A DNA stretch of 42,270 nt from FEN-987 sp035524675 (GCA_035524675.1 DATKOK010000170.1:1-42270); one strand, 5' to 3'. Shown: positions 7,299 to 16,176, counted from the stretch's first letter. Notes: a model not told the origin generated them from the sequence alone. A program made the numbers and translations.

Positions 7299-9158
7299 TT
7301 GTCTTCACCCCTTAGCTTAAGCGTCAAGCGCCTCGGACAGATTCTAAGAGACGGTGCCGAAGGGCAAGTTGGGGAGAGCGAGGGTCGGCTTGGGGCTGCA
7401 AGTGAAACCCACTGGCCTCTAATCCAACGACTTCTGAAGGCAGACTTCGATCCTAACAGGTCGCTCTCTACGTCGAAGAGAATCTTCTCAGGCAGTACCG
7501 TGAAATTCGCCGCAATCGATGGTTCCTTGGATCAACAGCTTCTGGGCGGCTTGGCTGTCTTCTGGGCTGGTTCATACGCATGCACTGGTACCGTCACATA
7601 CAACCTGGACGATCTGCCAACGATTACGTACGACACGGGCTTTGTTCAAAAAGGGGAAGGGCTCGCAAGTTGTGTCCCAATCTACGTTGACTCGATACCA
7701 GAGGTCGATCCTCAGGTGCAACTATCCCAATCAGGCAACCAACTAACAATGTCACGTCCCGAAACTCAACAAGACACCGTTGACAATTCCACTATTGCAA
7801 ATTGGTTAATGTTATTCTCAGAACTATACCTAAGCTACGAGCTAGCAAAGTCAGGAAACTATCGAATCATACTCCTTGACCGATCTCTTTCAGGAACACT
7901 CAGCAGTCTAATGTATGATACTTCCCGCCGAGCGTTGTGGAAGCGTCAATGCTCAATCTGCATGCTGGAAATCGACAAACTACCCCTAGACGATCGCGAG
8001 TTGGCCTATGGAAGGTACCACACTGTAGACCTTTCCAGCACGCTCCCCCCAAGAGGGGATTACCTCCGTTACGCGGAGATATTGCTACTCGAGAGAGCTG
8101 GGAAAGCGCTTGGGCTCTATGAGATCGCAACTCAGCTGGATTGCACATCGGAGGACCGTCTGGGCCGCTTGACTCGATTTCTCAACAAGTCAGTCGAAGA
8201 AGGGTATGTGCAGGAGTCGAATGGCAAGTACATGCTCAACCCTCGATACGCGGATAGCTGGAATAGGATTCGCCGGGTTGTGGAACTTTTCGGAACCCGC
8301 TTCTTCAAGAGCAATCTGGGCAATCCACTCCAAATCAAGAACAATGACGAGACAAGATGGATGACAACCCTAGACCTTGCATTTCTCAGCCTCTTCACCC
8401 TTAACATGCTTGTTGAAGAATCATCGAGAAAGGGAATTTTCCTAGTCGGAATCACGAAGGACACGACCGCAAGGGATCTCATAAACCATCTGCTACCGGT
8501 TTGCCGAGCTCAAGGGATCTGGAAGGATAAGTTCGAACGTGTTGCGACAACTGACCGAATGCTGCTCCAAGCAGTAAGTATGTTCCATCACGCTGAAGTC
8601 CCGATTCCCTGGGCAAGCATCGAGTACGACACCGCGTTCCAAACTATAGTACCTGATTTTCAGGGCAGGGAAGGATACGTTTCAGGGGCTATCAAGAATC
8701 GCATAATCCTAGAGCAGAGATTCGTTAAATCTTACATTCAGTTAGATAAATCCAAGTCAGACGACAAGTTCCGAAGTAACGTCCTCTTCATCGACCGGCT
8801 CTATCATAAGGAGCTCGAGAATGCTCCTACATTGAACCTGAAACATGATTATACGGCTGTCGAAAACGTGACGCCAATACTCTGGAACTCGAAAGAATTA
8901 TCGAACCCGGTTCAAGAATTGCTCATGATTACTCTCAAAGCGATGACACAGCAGAGCCTTCCAGAAGTTTTCGGACACAATAAACCCCTATACATAGCAG
9001 ACAAGATCGCCAAAGCGCAGCGGGACCGCGCATCACAAATAGTCAGAGCAACTGGTCACTGGTTATCAGCTCATCCGAAGTTGAGGAAGTTCTCGTTTTA
9101 CATGAACACATTCCGTTCGAGGAGAAGTGAAGCGGAGTATGCTAGAAGTCAATCTTAA
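7299..9158 (+). CDS. nurA: NurA nuclease, long form with inserted winged-helix-like segment
   Basis: 5'-3' nuclease that works with HerA in resecting double-strand breaks for recombination. The RNase H-like core shows A-I-D74-G-S, the metal-binding Asp of NurA, then L-L-D194-R-S-L-S-G as the second acidic strand, and the V-G-I-T-K-D strand near 383-388. The C-terminal G-H-N-K-P-L-Y-I-A-D helix is typical of NurA ends. At 619 residues it is much longer than the roughly 340-residue Sulfolobus enzyme. Residues about 254-318 look like an inserted helix-turn-helix with a wing (LGLYEIATQL, SVEEGYVQESNGKYML). Start TTG at 7299 follows a GAGG about 20 nt upstream and is the first standard start in the frame. 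The end overlaps herA, so the two are co-translated. Confidence 0.88.
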   Translation: MSSPLSLSVKRLGQILRDGAEGQVGESEGRLGAASETHWPLIQRLLKADFDPNRSLSTSKRIFSGSTVKFAAIDGSLDQQLLGGLAVFWAGSYACTGTVTYNLDDLPTITYDTGFVQKGEGLASCVPIYVDSIPEVDPQVQLSQSGNQLTMSRPETQQDTVDNSTIANWLMLFSELYLSYELAKSGNYRIILLDRSLSGTLSSLMYDTSRRALWKRQCSICMLEIDKLPLDDRELAYGRYHTVDLSSTLPPRGDYLRYAEILLLERAGKALGLYEIATQLDCTSEDRLGRLTRFLNKSVEEGYVQESNGKYMLNPRYADSWNRIRRVVELFGTRFFKSNLGNPLQIKNNDETRWMTTLDLAFLSLFTLNMLVEESSRKGIFLVGITKDTTARDLINHLLPVCRAQGIWKDKFERVATTDRMLLQAVSMFHHAEVPIPWASIEYDTAFQTIVPDFQGREGYVSGAIKNRIILEQRFVKSYIQLDKSKSDDKFRSNVLFIDRLYHKELENAPTLNLKHDYTAVENVTPILWNSKELSNPVQELLMITLKAMTQQSLPEVFGHNKPLYIADKIAKAQRDRASQIVRATGHWLSAHPKLRKFSFYMNTFRSRRSEAEYARSQS

Positions 9159-11040
9159 CAAACACTTCACCGATCTCGATAATCGGTTTGACGCTCGCCT
9201 CTCGGCAGTATTTGCTGTTAGGCGAACTGAAGTCTCCGCTGAGACAACAGGATTCTCAGCCAAGTACGAGTGTCGCGTAAAGACTCAGTACCAGAAAGAC
9301 CTGATGGGCCTTCTTGAGGAAGGAATGCTTCTCGCCGTCCGCAACTTCAAAGCCAAGAAATACGACAACAAGCGATTCACCTTACTCGAAATTTCACGCA
9401 TTGGACCGGAACATTTTGGGCTCCGTGGTTTATCGGATACTAGCTACTATCCGTACCAGTTTGAGATAATTGAGCAGAGTATGGCAGACTGGGATACGGA
9501 CGACAAGGCTACGATGATGATTCAGATTTCCGCCATTCCACTCAACTATGATCTAATTATCTCAGGACATGAGCATCAATACGTGAAAGGATTCACGTAC
9601 CCAATCGTTGGTGAGCGGGTTTACATTCTGAACAAGAACACCATTCACAGAATGTACAACCGCCAGCTACTCCAAGAGTTAGGCCTACCCTGGGATGATA
9701 GTAAGATCGTCACGAACTCAAATGCAAGAAAGGACTCCAGAATCGGCACCATTAAGATGTTCCAGGAGGAGAAGGAACCAATACCGATCTACGTCAGCTA
9801 CGAACGACTCGCCCGTTACCATTTCGGAATCTTTTCATTCACCGGTGGCGGAAAGAGCAATCTGGTATCCAACATTCTCAGAAGAATACTCTATCATACA
9901 AAGGATACCAAAGTCGTCATCTTCGACATCTCAATGGAATACCCATTCTTATTACAGGATGTTTTCGCGGACAGGACCATTAACAGCAAGATCATCACAG
10001 AAATCCCCGTAGCCGACGCTGAACAATTCGGGAAAATCATAGTGACTCCTAGAAAGTTCGAGAAATCTGACATCTCCGGCGCGCTTCAGGCGATCTATAA
10101 GTTAGGTCGCTTAGGACACTTCGTGGAGGGCAGCGAACATCCACCAACGTACGAGGACATGTTAGACGACATCAAGCGCCTAGCCGAAGATGAAGCTAAG
10201 AAAGTCGTCAACTTAAACGCTATCATTCAAATCAAGATGAAGCTCCTTCAATGGGTGACAGAACACAAACTTGAACGATCTCAGACCGTATCGAAAGAAT
10301 TTCTCGACTATTTGCAGACGGAAGCTTTGAGTGCTTGTGAAAAGTTCAAGGTATGGAATCGCGGTGGGCTTTATGGTTGGGCTTCAACTCGAGCAGAGCT
10401 TGCTACATTTCTCGAGCCAAGTGAAGAGGAGAAGAAAGATGAAGACTCATACAGTGCTGAGACGCTGGTTCACCTTCTGGAAGGAGATACACGACTGCTC
10501 TGCCTGTCAATCGTTGAACCCAACGTTGTGAAGCAACTAGCGATCACATTAACCTCCGATATGCTGCGTCATAGAAAACGTGAGTTTCAGGTCGATCCGC
10601 AAATCCTCTTCGTGTTTGACGAAGCGCAGGAATTCATACCTGCGTACGATAAGGCTAGAGGGATAGACTCTGCCTGTACACAGCGAATAGAGACGCTGCT
10701 TCGGCAAGGGAGGAAGTATGGATTAGGCGGATGTGTTGCAACCCAAAGGATCGCCTACCTGAATACGAACGCTCTCCAGCAATTGCACACATACTTTGTC
10801 GGTCCGTTGCCTAGACCCTACGATAGGACTCTAGTAAGCAGTACGTTCACAATCGACCAAGGCATCCTCGAAAAAACCCTCGAATTTGCACCTGGACAGT
10901 GGCTACTCTCAAGTTATATCGCGACAGGAATGGAGAACGTACCCATATTCATAACTGCAGACAATTCTGAAACGGAATTGGAGAAATTCCTGAGCGCCAA
11001 GCAAAACGAATTATCTCATGGTGTAGAGCATGCACAATGA
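9127..11040 (+). CDS. herA: HerA hexameric DNA translocase/helicase
   Basis: Bipolar DNA-pumping ATPase of the HerA/FtsK superfamily that drives NurA in end resection. It has 637 residues: an N-terminal HAS-barrel-like region, then the ATPase core. Walker A is G-I-F-S-F-T-G-G-G-K-S (234-244), strand K-V-V-I-F-D-I-S precedes the E-Y pair, and Walker B is Q-I-L-F-V-F-D-E-A-Q (492-501). The sensor/arginine-finger region RQGRKYGLGG (526-535) is followed by ATQRIAYLN. Starts: GTG 9127 or ATG 9139; GAGGAG at 9119-9124 is too close to the first and rather far from the second, so the choice is open. It overlaps the end of nurA by 20-32 bases. Only mre11-rad50 are missing from the usual four-gene set, at least in this window. 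Confidence 0.93.
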   Translation: MKRSMLEVNLNKHFTDLDNRFDARLSAVFAVRRTEVSAETTGFSAKYECRVKTQYQKDLMGLLEEGMLLAVRNFKAKKYDNKRFTLLEISRIGPEHFGLRGLSDTSYYPYQFEIIEQSMADWDTDDKATMMIQISAIPLNYDLIISGHEHQYVKGFTYPIVGERVYILNKNTIHRMYNRQLLQELGLPWDDSKIVTNSNARKDSRIGTIKMFQEEKEPIPIYVSYERLARYHFGIFSFTGGGKSNLVSNILRRILYHTKDTKVVIFDISMEYPFLLQDVFADRTINSKIITEIPVADAEQFGKIIVTPRKFEKSDISGALQAIYKLGRLGHFVEGSEHPPTYEDMLDDIKRLAEDEAKKVVNLNAIIQIKMKLLQWVTEHKLERSQTVSKEFLDYLQTEALSACEKFKVWNRGGLYGWASTRAELATFLEPSEEEKKDEDSYSAETLVHLLEGDTRLLCLSIVEPNVVKQLAITLTSDMLRHRKREFQVDPQILFVFDEAQEFIPAYDKARGIDSACTQRIETLLRQGRKYGLGGCVATQRIAYLNTNALQQLHTYFVGPLPRPYDRTLVSSTFTIDQGILEKTLEFAPGQWLLSSYIATGMENVPIFITADNSETELEKFLSAKQNELSHGVEHAQ

Positions 11041-11096
11041 CCAATCTGGGGCAACCTCTTGCTGGCTTAAAATCGAAGTGAAATCATCAAATCAGC

Positions 11097-11103
11097 TTAT
11101 ATA
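11097..11103 (+). promoter_or_regulatory. TATA box upstream of asnS
   Basis: TTATATA at 11097-11103, inside CTTATATAC, is a good archaeal TATA match. Transcription would start near 11126, giving asnS a leader of roughly 110 nt, unusually long for an archaeon. This start would lie just inside the small 40-codon frame described separately. Confidence 0.6.
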
Positions 11104-11115
11104 CGAAACAGGAAA

Positions 11116-11238
11116 ATGTCTTTGACGGTGTCCTACACATGGGTGAACGCTTTAACGACGTTCTTCGCGTTCCTCGATAGGGTCCGAGCATTTCGCGAAT
11201 TCTTGGAACTGGAGACCTCAGTGAGGTTGACGCAATGA
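11116..11238 (+). CDS. Possible 40-residue leader ORF overlapping asnS start
   Basis: ATG at 11116 to TGA at 11236-11238, where the stop overlaps the asnS start as ATGA. The product begins MSLTVSYTWVNAL and has a charged middle. There is no asparagine enrichment, so a classical attenuator reading Asn codons is not supported. If the predicted TATA is used, the ATG would lie about 10 nt before the transcription start, and the frame would need a later start such as GTG 11128. It may be a chance frame, or its translation may open the hairpin over the asnS SD. Confidence 0.25.
   Translation: MSLTVSYTWVNALTTFFAFLDRVRAFREFLELETSVRLTQ
11215..11227 (+). promoter_or_regulatory. asnS Shine-Dalgarno site inside a hairpin
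   Basis: GAGGT (11223-11227) sits 7 nt before the asnS ATG, an ideal SD position. Immediately upstream, ACCTC (11215-11219) is its exact complement with a three-base AGT loop, so a five-pair stem (six with a flanking G-U) would hide the SD. This could limit initiation unless a ribosome or factor opens it. Confidence 0.5.
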
Positions 11239-12548
11239 GCATTCTTACGATAGGGGAGATCATCTCGGGCCAACACGATAACGAACATGTAACTCTTCAC
11301 GGTTGGGTTCACCAGATCCGTTCTGGAGGCGGCATCCTGTTTCTGCAATTACGCGATGGATCAGGCATAATCCAATGCACGCTAAAGAAAGACTCGGTCG
11401 ACGGCAAGGAATTTGACCATCTGAGCACGATTCCGGTCGAGAGCACTGTAGAGATTTCCGGCACTGTAAAGAAAGAAGCGCGAGCACCGAGAGGGTACGA
11501 GATCGCTGGCGACAAAGTCACAGTCCTCCATCGAGCAGAGGAGGGATTTCCTATCGCCAGAGGGAAGCCGGAGAAATCTCACGGGCCAGATTTCTTGCTG
11601 GACAATCGACACTTCGACATTCGCAGCACTAAGCTTCTGACCATTATGCGACTCAGAGCCTGCTTGATTCAGGAACTTCGCAACTGGCTAATTGAACACG
11701 ATTACTTGGAAGTGCATGTTCCGATCCTCGTAAACGCAGCAGTAGAAGGCGGCTCCACCCTGTTCGAAGTCAAGTACTTCGGCGAAAAAGCATACCTTAC
11801 ACAGAGCTGGCAACTTTACGCTGAAGCAATGATTTCAAGCGTGGGCAAAATATTCACGTTAGCACCCTCATTTCGAGCTGAAAAATCTAGGACGATTAGA
11901 CACCTGACAGAATACTGGCATCTCGAAGTGGAAGAACCCTGGCTTGATCTTGACGGACTAATGAGGATGGAAGAACAGTTAGTCTCTTCAGCATGCCGAA
12001 AAGTGAAAGAGAGAATGCCTGAAGAGTTGAAACTTGTCGGGCGCGATCCCAAAGACCTCGAAACAGTGGAACCACCATTCCCGAGACTTAGCTACGACGA
12101 AGCAGTACACATCGTTCAAAAGACGAGGCCGAAGTTCCAATGGGGTCAAGATATGGGATGGGAGGAAGAGAAGATTCTCACAGAAGGATTCGACAAACCG
12201 TTCTTTGTCAGTCACTTCCCTAAGCAAATCAAAGCATTTTATCACATGCCTGATCCCAAAAATAACAAAGTAACGCTCTCAGTAGACCTACTAGCTCCGG
12301 AAAAATACGGCGAGATAACTGGGGGAGGCCAACGCATTCACGACTTGCGACAATTGTTAGATCGGATAAGAGAGGAGCATCTGAAATCCGACGACTACAA
12401 ATGGTACGTCGATCTGAGACGCTACGGAACCGTTCCTCACTCTGGGTTCGGCATGGGCGTAGAACGAACATTGGCATGGATTTGCAAACTCGAACACATT
12501 CGAGATGCGATAGCGTTTCCACGGTTGATCAATAGAATTTACCCATAG
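11235..12548 (+). CDS. asnS: Asparaginyl-tRNA synthetase
   Basis: Class IIb enzyme charging tRNA(Asn) with asparagine; 437 residues, normal for archaea. The N-terminal OB fold (VTLHGWVHQIR) binds the anticodon. The catalytic domain shows LTQSWQLY, then FRAEKSRTIRHLTEYWHLE, which is class II motif 2 with the T-E-Y-x-H-x-E pattern of AsnRS rather than AspRS. Motif 3 is G-F-G-M-G-V-E-R-T, ending in FPR. Start ATG at 11235 has a well placed GAGGT. Its presence means Asn-tRNA(Asn) need not be made by transamidation, in contrast with Gln-tRNA(Gln) (see gatDE). The acetyltransferase gene follows 13 nt downstream and probably shares its transcript. Confidence 0.93.
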   Translation: MSILTIGEIISGQHDNEHVTLHGWVHQIRSGGGILFLQLRDGSGIIQCTLKKDSVDGKEFDHLSTIPVESTVEISGTVKKEARAPRGYEIAGDKVTVLHRAEEGFPIARGKPEKSHGPDFLLDNRHFDIRSTKLLTIMRLRACLIQELRNWLIEHDYLEVHVPILVNAAVEGGSTLFEVKYFGEKAYLTQSWQLYAEAMISSVGKIFTLAPSFRAEKSRTIRHLTEYWHLEVEEPWLDLDGLMRMEEQLVSSACRKVKERMPEELKLVGRDPKDLETVEPPFPRLSYDEAVHIVQKTRPKFQWGQDMGWEEEKILTEGFDKPFFVSHFPKQIKAFYHMPDPKNNKVTLSVDLLAPEKYGEITGGGQRIHDLRQLLDRIREEHLKSDDYKWYVDLRRYGTVPHSGFGMGVERTLAWICKLEHIRDAIAFPRLINRIYP

Positions 12549-12561
12549 CCAAGAGATCGCG

Positions 12562-13407
12562 ATGACCCGTCTCACATATATGAGCGAAAGCGATATTCCG
12601 TTCGCAGTGAGACTTTCATCTAAAGAAGAATGGGGAACCCCTCCGTCTGATTTCAAGAGAATTTTACATCTTCACCCGTATGGCAGTTTTGTCGCACGCG
12701 AGGGTAACTCGCGAGTTGGAATCCTAACAAGCATAACTTACGGCAAAGACCTGGCTTGGATTGGAAATGTAATAGTAGACAGGCGTTATCGCCGTAAACA
12801 CATAGGAAGAAGTTTGATGCAATATGCGGTTGAACATTTGAAGAGGCTTCACGTGAAACATATCGGTCTATACTGTTTCGAGAATAACGTTGAATTCTAC
12901 AAAAAGCTAGGATTTGTCGGAAGAGCACAGTTCGTTAGGCTTCGCAGGCCACGGGAACACATTAAGACCATTGAACATGAAACAGGGCAACGACCTTCGC
13001 TTTCAGTACTTTTCTATATGGACCGGAAGACGTTTGGAGCCGATCGATCAAAACTCATTCGTTCATGGATTAGTGCAAGATCGGGAACTTACTTTGGGTT
13101 CACAAACCATGAGAAATCTGCATTCCTCTTCGTGAAAAGGTATTCGGATATGTTTGATTTCGGTCCTGGCGCGGCCTTTAACGTATCTGAAGAAGATTTG
13201 AGGGGGCTGCTGGTTGAGTCGATCGGATATGCGTGTAGGAAACCTATCGAGGTATCCTGTCTCGGTCGGAATAGGAGGATGCTGAGATTGCTATTTGAAA
13301 GCGGCTTTCGTCCGATAAATAGAGGATTCAGAATGTATTTGAATAATGATCCTGAGTTAGGCGATGATCGGTCAGCCCTCATAATCGGGTTTCCCGATAA
13401 GGGCTAA
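12562..13407 (+). CDS. GNAT acetyltransferase, YitH-like two-domain type
   Basis: A 281-residue protein. The N-terminal GNAT domain (1 to about 150) carries the acetyl-CoA pyrophosphate loop V-D-R-R-Y-R-R-K-H-I-G-R-S-L-M (72-86) and the later strand/helix pair IGLYCFENNVEFYKKLGF. The C-terminal domain (about 160-281) resembles the second GNAT-like half (Acetyltransf_18) of YitH-type proteins. Acceptor substrate unknown: amine, peptide and small-molecule acceptors all occur in the family. It lies 13 nt after asnS on the same strand. Its TAA overlaps the stop codon of the convergent pyrG by 4 bases, leaving no room for a dedicated terminator. Confidence 0.8.
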   Translation: MTRLTYMSESDIPFAVRLSSKEEWGTPPSDFKRILHLHPYGSFVAREGNSRVGILTSITYGKDLAWIGNVIVDRRYRRKHIGRSLMQYAVEHLKRLHVKHIGLYCFENNVEFYKKLGFVGRAQFVRLRRPREHIKTIEHETGQRPSLSVLFYMDRKTFGADRSKLIRSWISARSGTYFGFTNHEKSAFLFVKRYSDMFDFGPGAAFNVSEEDLRGLLVESIGYACRKPIEVSCLGRNRRMLRLLFESGFRPINRGFRMYLNNDPELGDDRSALIIGFPDKG

Positions 13408-15056
13408 GCAGTCTGCATGAGTTGAACGAATTCAGCTGTCGGTTTTCCTAACTTCCGGTCCAATGCTGCCCTAATTAGGCCAAAGTAAGGCGGTGATGGT
13501 CTAGCTGGTCTCGACTTGAATTCTGCATGGTACTGGGTGGCTAGATAGTAATACCTGTTAGGAAGTTCGAATATCTCCATTCGAATTCCGTCCCTGCTTC
13601 GTCCGGAAAAGGTCGCACCACTTTTCGTGATTCTATCGACGTAATCAGGATTGACTTCGTATCTATGTCGATGGCGCTCGGAGATGACTTCTCTTCCGTA
13701 CAACTGGCTCGCTATACTTCTCTCCGTAATGTGAACTTCATGCGATCCCAATCGCATTGTTGCACCCTTCACATCGATCGTTCGTTGTTCGGGCATAAGG
13801 TCTATGACTGGGTAGGGTGTCTCCGGATCCAATTCAGTGCTATTTGCACGTTCCATACCTAGATGACGTGTATACTCTACTACTGCGAGTTGAAATCCGA
13901 AACAGATACCGAGTGTAGGGACATCATGTTCGCGTGAATATCTCAACGCAGCGATCTTGCCCTCTGTTCCTCTCGATCCAAATCCGCCGGGCACTAAAAC
14001 CCCATCAAACTTAGAAAGTACAGAGCAGCGATTCGGATTCTCTTCAAACAGCTCAGTTTCGATCCACTCGATCACGACTCTAGCGTCACATGCCCCGCCG
14101 GCGTGTTTCAAAGCCTCATTGACGCTTACGTAAGAGTCGGCGAGTTCAGCGTATTTTCCACACAGTGCAATATTCACAGTCTGGTGCGGAGCCTTCATGC
14201 GATCCACAATACCTCTCCATGAGGACCAGTCCACCGTGTGTCTCGGGAAAGCAAGACGTTCTTCCAAAAATTCACCCATGCCCTGTGCGTCTAATTCGAT
14301 TGGTGTTTGATAGATAACTGCCTGGTCGGGCGACGCGAACACAGCCCTTTCCTCAACGTTGCAAAACAGGGCAATCTTCTTTCTCGGTCCAGACATTAGT
14401 GGTCCGGACGTTCGTGCGATAATAAGGTCCGGCTGAATGCCGATTCTCCTCAGTTCCTGTACACTATGCTGTGTAGGTTTCGTCTTCTGCTCTCCGACAA
14501 CATCGAGTTTTGGCACTAGCGTTACGTGTGCAAACATTACATCCTTAAGTCCATTCTCAAGCCTTAGCTGTCGCACCGCTTCCAAGTATGGAAGACTTTC
14601 GATATCCCCGACTGTACCTCCTATCTCAACGATGAGAATATCTGGCCTTTCCAACTCTGAAACGTTTTTGATGGCGACTTTGATTTCGTCGGTAATATGC
14701 GGAATAATCTGCACGCATTGACCCAGGAAATCACCGCGGCGCTCTTTGTTTATTACGGACGTGTAGATTTGGCCTGTTGTCGTGTTATGTTGCCGAGTTA
14801 GGTTGATGTCAAGGAACCGCTCGTATGTTCCTAGGTCCATGTCTATTTCTCCTCCATCATCTGTAACGAAAACTTCTCCGTGGGCAACAGGATTCATTGT
14901 ACCGGCGTCAACGTTCAGATAGGGATCGATCTTCATAGCTGATACTTTGATGCCCCGTAGCTGGAGAATCTTGGCGATTGAAGCTGCAGTTACGCCTTTT
15001 CCGATGCCTGACATTACGCCGCCTGTAACAAAGAGGAACCTGGTATGAGCCGGCAT
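13404..15056 (-). CDS. pyrG: CTP synthase
   Basis: Converts UTP, ATP and glutamine to CTP, the last step of pyrimidine nucleotide synthesis. The N-terminal synthetase domain begins FLFVTGGVMSGIGKG and includes V-D-A-G-T-M-N-P. The C-terminal class I glutaminase domain has G-V-L-V-P-G-G-F-G and the nucleophile loop L-G-I-C-F-G-F-Q, with Q-Y-H-A-E near the end. I place the start at the ATG at 15056, six residues inside the longest frame. It gives the standard N-terminus and lies 26 nt from a TATA-like TTATTTTT, as expected for a leaderless mRNA; ATG 15074 is the alternative. It converges on the acetyltransferase gene with a 4-base overlap. Confidence 0.95.
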   Translation of the reverse strand: MPAHTRFLFVTGGVMSGIGKGVTAASIAKILQLRGIKVSAMKIDPYLNVDAGTMNPVAHGEVFVTDDGGEIDMDLGTYERFLDINLTRQHNTTTGQIYTSVINKERRGDFLGQCVQIIPHITDEIKVAIKNVSELERPDILIVEIGGTVGDIESLPYLEAVRQLRLENGLKDVMFAHVTLVPKLDVVGEQKTKPTQHSVQELRRIGIQPDLIIARTSGPLMSGPRKKIALFCNVEERAVFASPDQAVIYQTPIELDAQGMGEFLEERLAFPRHTVDWSSWRGIVDRMKAPHQTVNIALCGKYAELADSYVSVNEALKHAGGACDARVVIEWIETELFEENPNRCSVLSKFDGVLVPGGFGSRGTEGKIAALRYSREHDVPTLGICFGFQLAVVEYTRHLGMERANSTELDPETPYPVIDLMPEQRTIDVKGATMRLGSHEVHITERSIASQLYGREVISERHRHRYEVNPDYVDRITKSGATFSGRSRDGIRMEIFELPNRYYYLATQYHAEFKSRPARPSPPYFGLIRAALDRKLGKPTAEFVQLMQTA

Positions 15057-15076
15057 AGCTGGTAGAGATCGCATGA

Positions 15077-15087
15077 GAAAAATAAGG
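15077..15087 (-). promoter_or_regulatory. TATA-like box for pyrG
   Basis: On the minus strand the bases read CCTTATTTTTC, centred about 26 nt upstream of the ATG at 15056. This supports a leaderless transcript that begins at that codon. Confidence 0.5.
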
Positions 15088-15115
15088 TTTCCCGGCTGAC
15101 CGGGAGTTACGTAGT

Positions 15116-15796
15116 CTACTTTGGCACTTGACCTTTCAAACGTCTTATTTCCTGATTAATCAAGTTCAACGCCACGCGCGCTGTAGAGATTGCTTGATCC
15201 AAAGATTGCGAATTATCCGTCCCCCAAATCTTGTTCGCCCCTTGAGCAGTCTGAGCTCCCAGCTGGCTAAGATAAAGGGTGCCACTGTTGTCAAAGATCA
15301 AGCCAGCGTTAATCAGACCTTTGATGGCTTCGGCTTCATGAGATGATAACTGTAATTCTGCTCGCGACTTAGCTGCTTCCCTTGTAATTGCTCCTTGTTT
15401 CAGCAATTTCATCATCGCATTCGGTCCCGGCGGGACACCCTGTCCGAACTCTGATTTTGCAGAGTCTTCCAACCTGCGGAGTTGCTCGATGCGTGATACA
15501 GCATCTGTGACGGTCGTTAGGCTCTTGGTGATACTAAGGAATGATTGAACCACAGGGCTTTGCGGATTCATGCGATACAGCGTGACCGCACCCACATGAC
15601 GAGAAGGTGAGATAGCCTTCATCCGCTCCAAATCATTCCAGACGCGGTATAAGGTAGTCCTACCAATCCTTGCGCGTTGAGCAATCTCAGTCTTCGTGAG
15701 CTCTTCTTGAGGTCTCTCTGCGAGGATTGTGAGCACCTTGAACTGTGGACTCTTCGATAGAACTTCCATGAACGCGGTGGCTTCTTCAGCTGCCAT
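15116..15796 (-). CDS. Winged-helix transcription regulator
   Basis: A 226-residue DNA-binding protein. Residues about 16-75 form a winged helix: the leading helix KVLTILAERP, helix-turn-helix LTKTEIAQRARIGRTTLYRVWNDLERM, then a wing (VGAVTLYRMN). The family is in the broad MarR/ArsR/TrmB-type group; I cannot name it more finely. The rest is helical and may dimerise or sense a ligand; a second small helical region (about 125-185, SSHEAEAIKGLINAGLIF) may be another winged-helix remnant. A TATA box (ATTAATATAC on this strand) lies about 35 nt ahead, giving a short leader. It is divergent from a 90-residue winged-helix-like gene, so it may control both. Confidence 0.75.
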   Translation of the reverse strand: MAAEEATAFMEVLSKSPQFKVLTILAERPQEELTKTEIAQRARIGRTTLYRVWNDLERMKAISPSRHVGAVTLYRMNPQSPVVQSFLSITKSLTTVTDAVSRIEQLRRLEDSAKSEFGQGVPPGPNAMMKLLKQGAITREAAKSRAELQLSSHEAEAIKGLINAGLIFDNSGTLYLSQLGAQTAQGANKIWGTDNSQSLDQAISTARVALNLINQEIRRLKGQVPK

Positions 15797-15825
15797 TGAT
15801 CGTCAGTTAACCTAGTCTCTGGACG

Positions 15826-15835
15826 GTATATTAAT
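15826..15835 (-). promoter_or_regulatory. TATA box for the winged-helix regulator
   Basis: GTATATTAAT on plus, ATTAATATAC on minus, centred at about 15831. Transcription would start near 15805, some 9 nt before the ATG at 15796. It lies in the 107-bp space between two divergent regulator-like genes. Confidence 0.5.
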
Positions 15836-15903
15836 GTTCGCATTACCATACACTAGAGTTTCATCCATATTGATAAGTTGGACGCAGATTCTCCATTCTT
15901 TCC

Positions 15904-16176
15904 ATGCCTCCAGTTACACTGTCAGTGCTTGGTGCTAAGATTCTCCTGACAGTATGGAAGCTCAACGGAGTGGGAGGCAGCTCAGTAGCGGAGGAGGCTT
16001 TGAAAGAGGCATTGCCTGATCAAAGCGACGGTTATTCGCAGGAAGTGGGGGTCCTACAGGGGTTGGGATTCATTTCGAAGACGAATACTGACGGGAGCCC
16101 CCGTGTCGCACTCACACCATTGGGATTGGCGATACTCAGGCAGATCGAAGAGGATAAGCTCCAGGAGCTAGGTTAG
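15904..16176 (+). CDS. Small winged-helix-like protein
   Basis: A 90-residue protein whose order of elements (helix AKILLTVWKL; helix SSVAEEALKEAL; helix YSQEVGVLQGLGFI; strand pair SKTNTDGSPRVALT; C-terminal helix LGLAILRQIEED) matches a minimal winged helix with T-P-L-G before the last helix, as in many archaeal PadR/MarR-like proteins. DNA binding is inferred. It is divergent from the larger winged-helix regulator, with 107 bp between the starts. Confidence 0.6.
   Translation: MPPVTLSVLGAKILLTVWKLNGVGGSSVAEEALKEALPDQSDGYSQEVGVLQGLGFISKTNTDGSPRVALTPLGLAILRQIEEDKLQELG

Noticed and set aside
11116..11238. Asn-codon attenuator peptide for asnS
   Set aside because: The small frame has only one Asn codon, so reading of Asn-tRNA charging by stalling is not supported.
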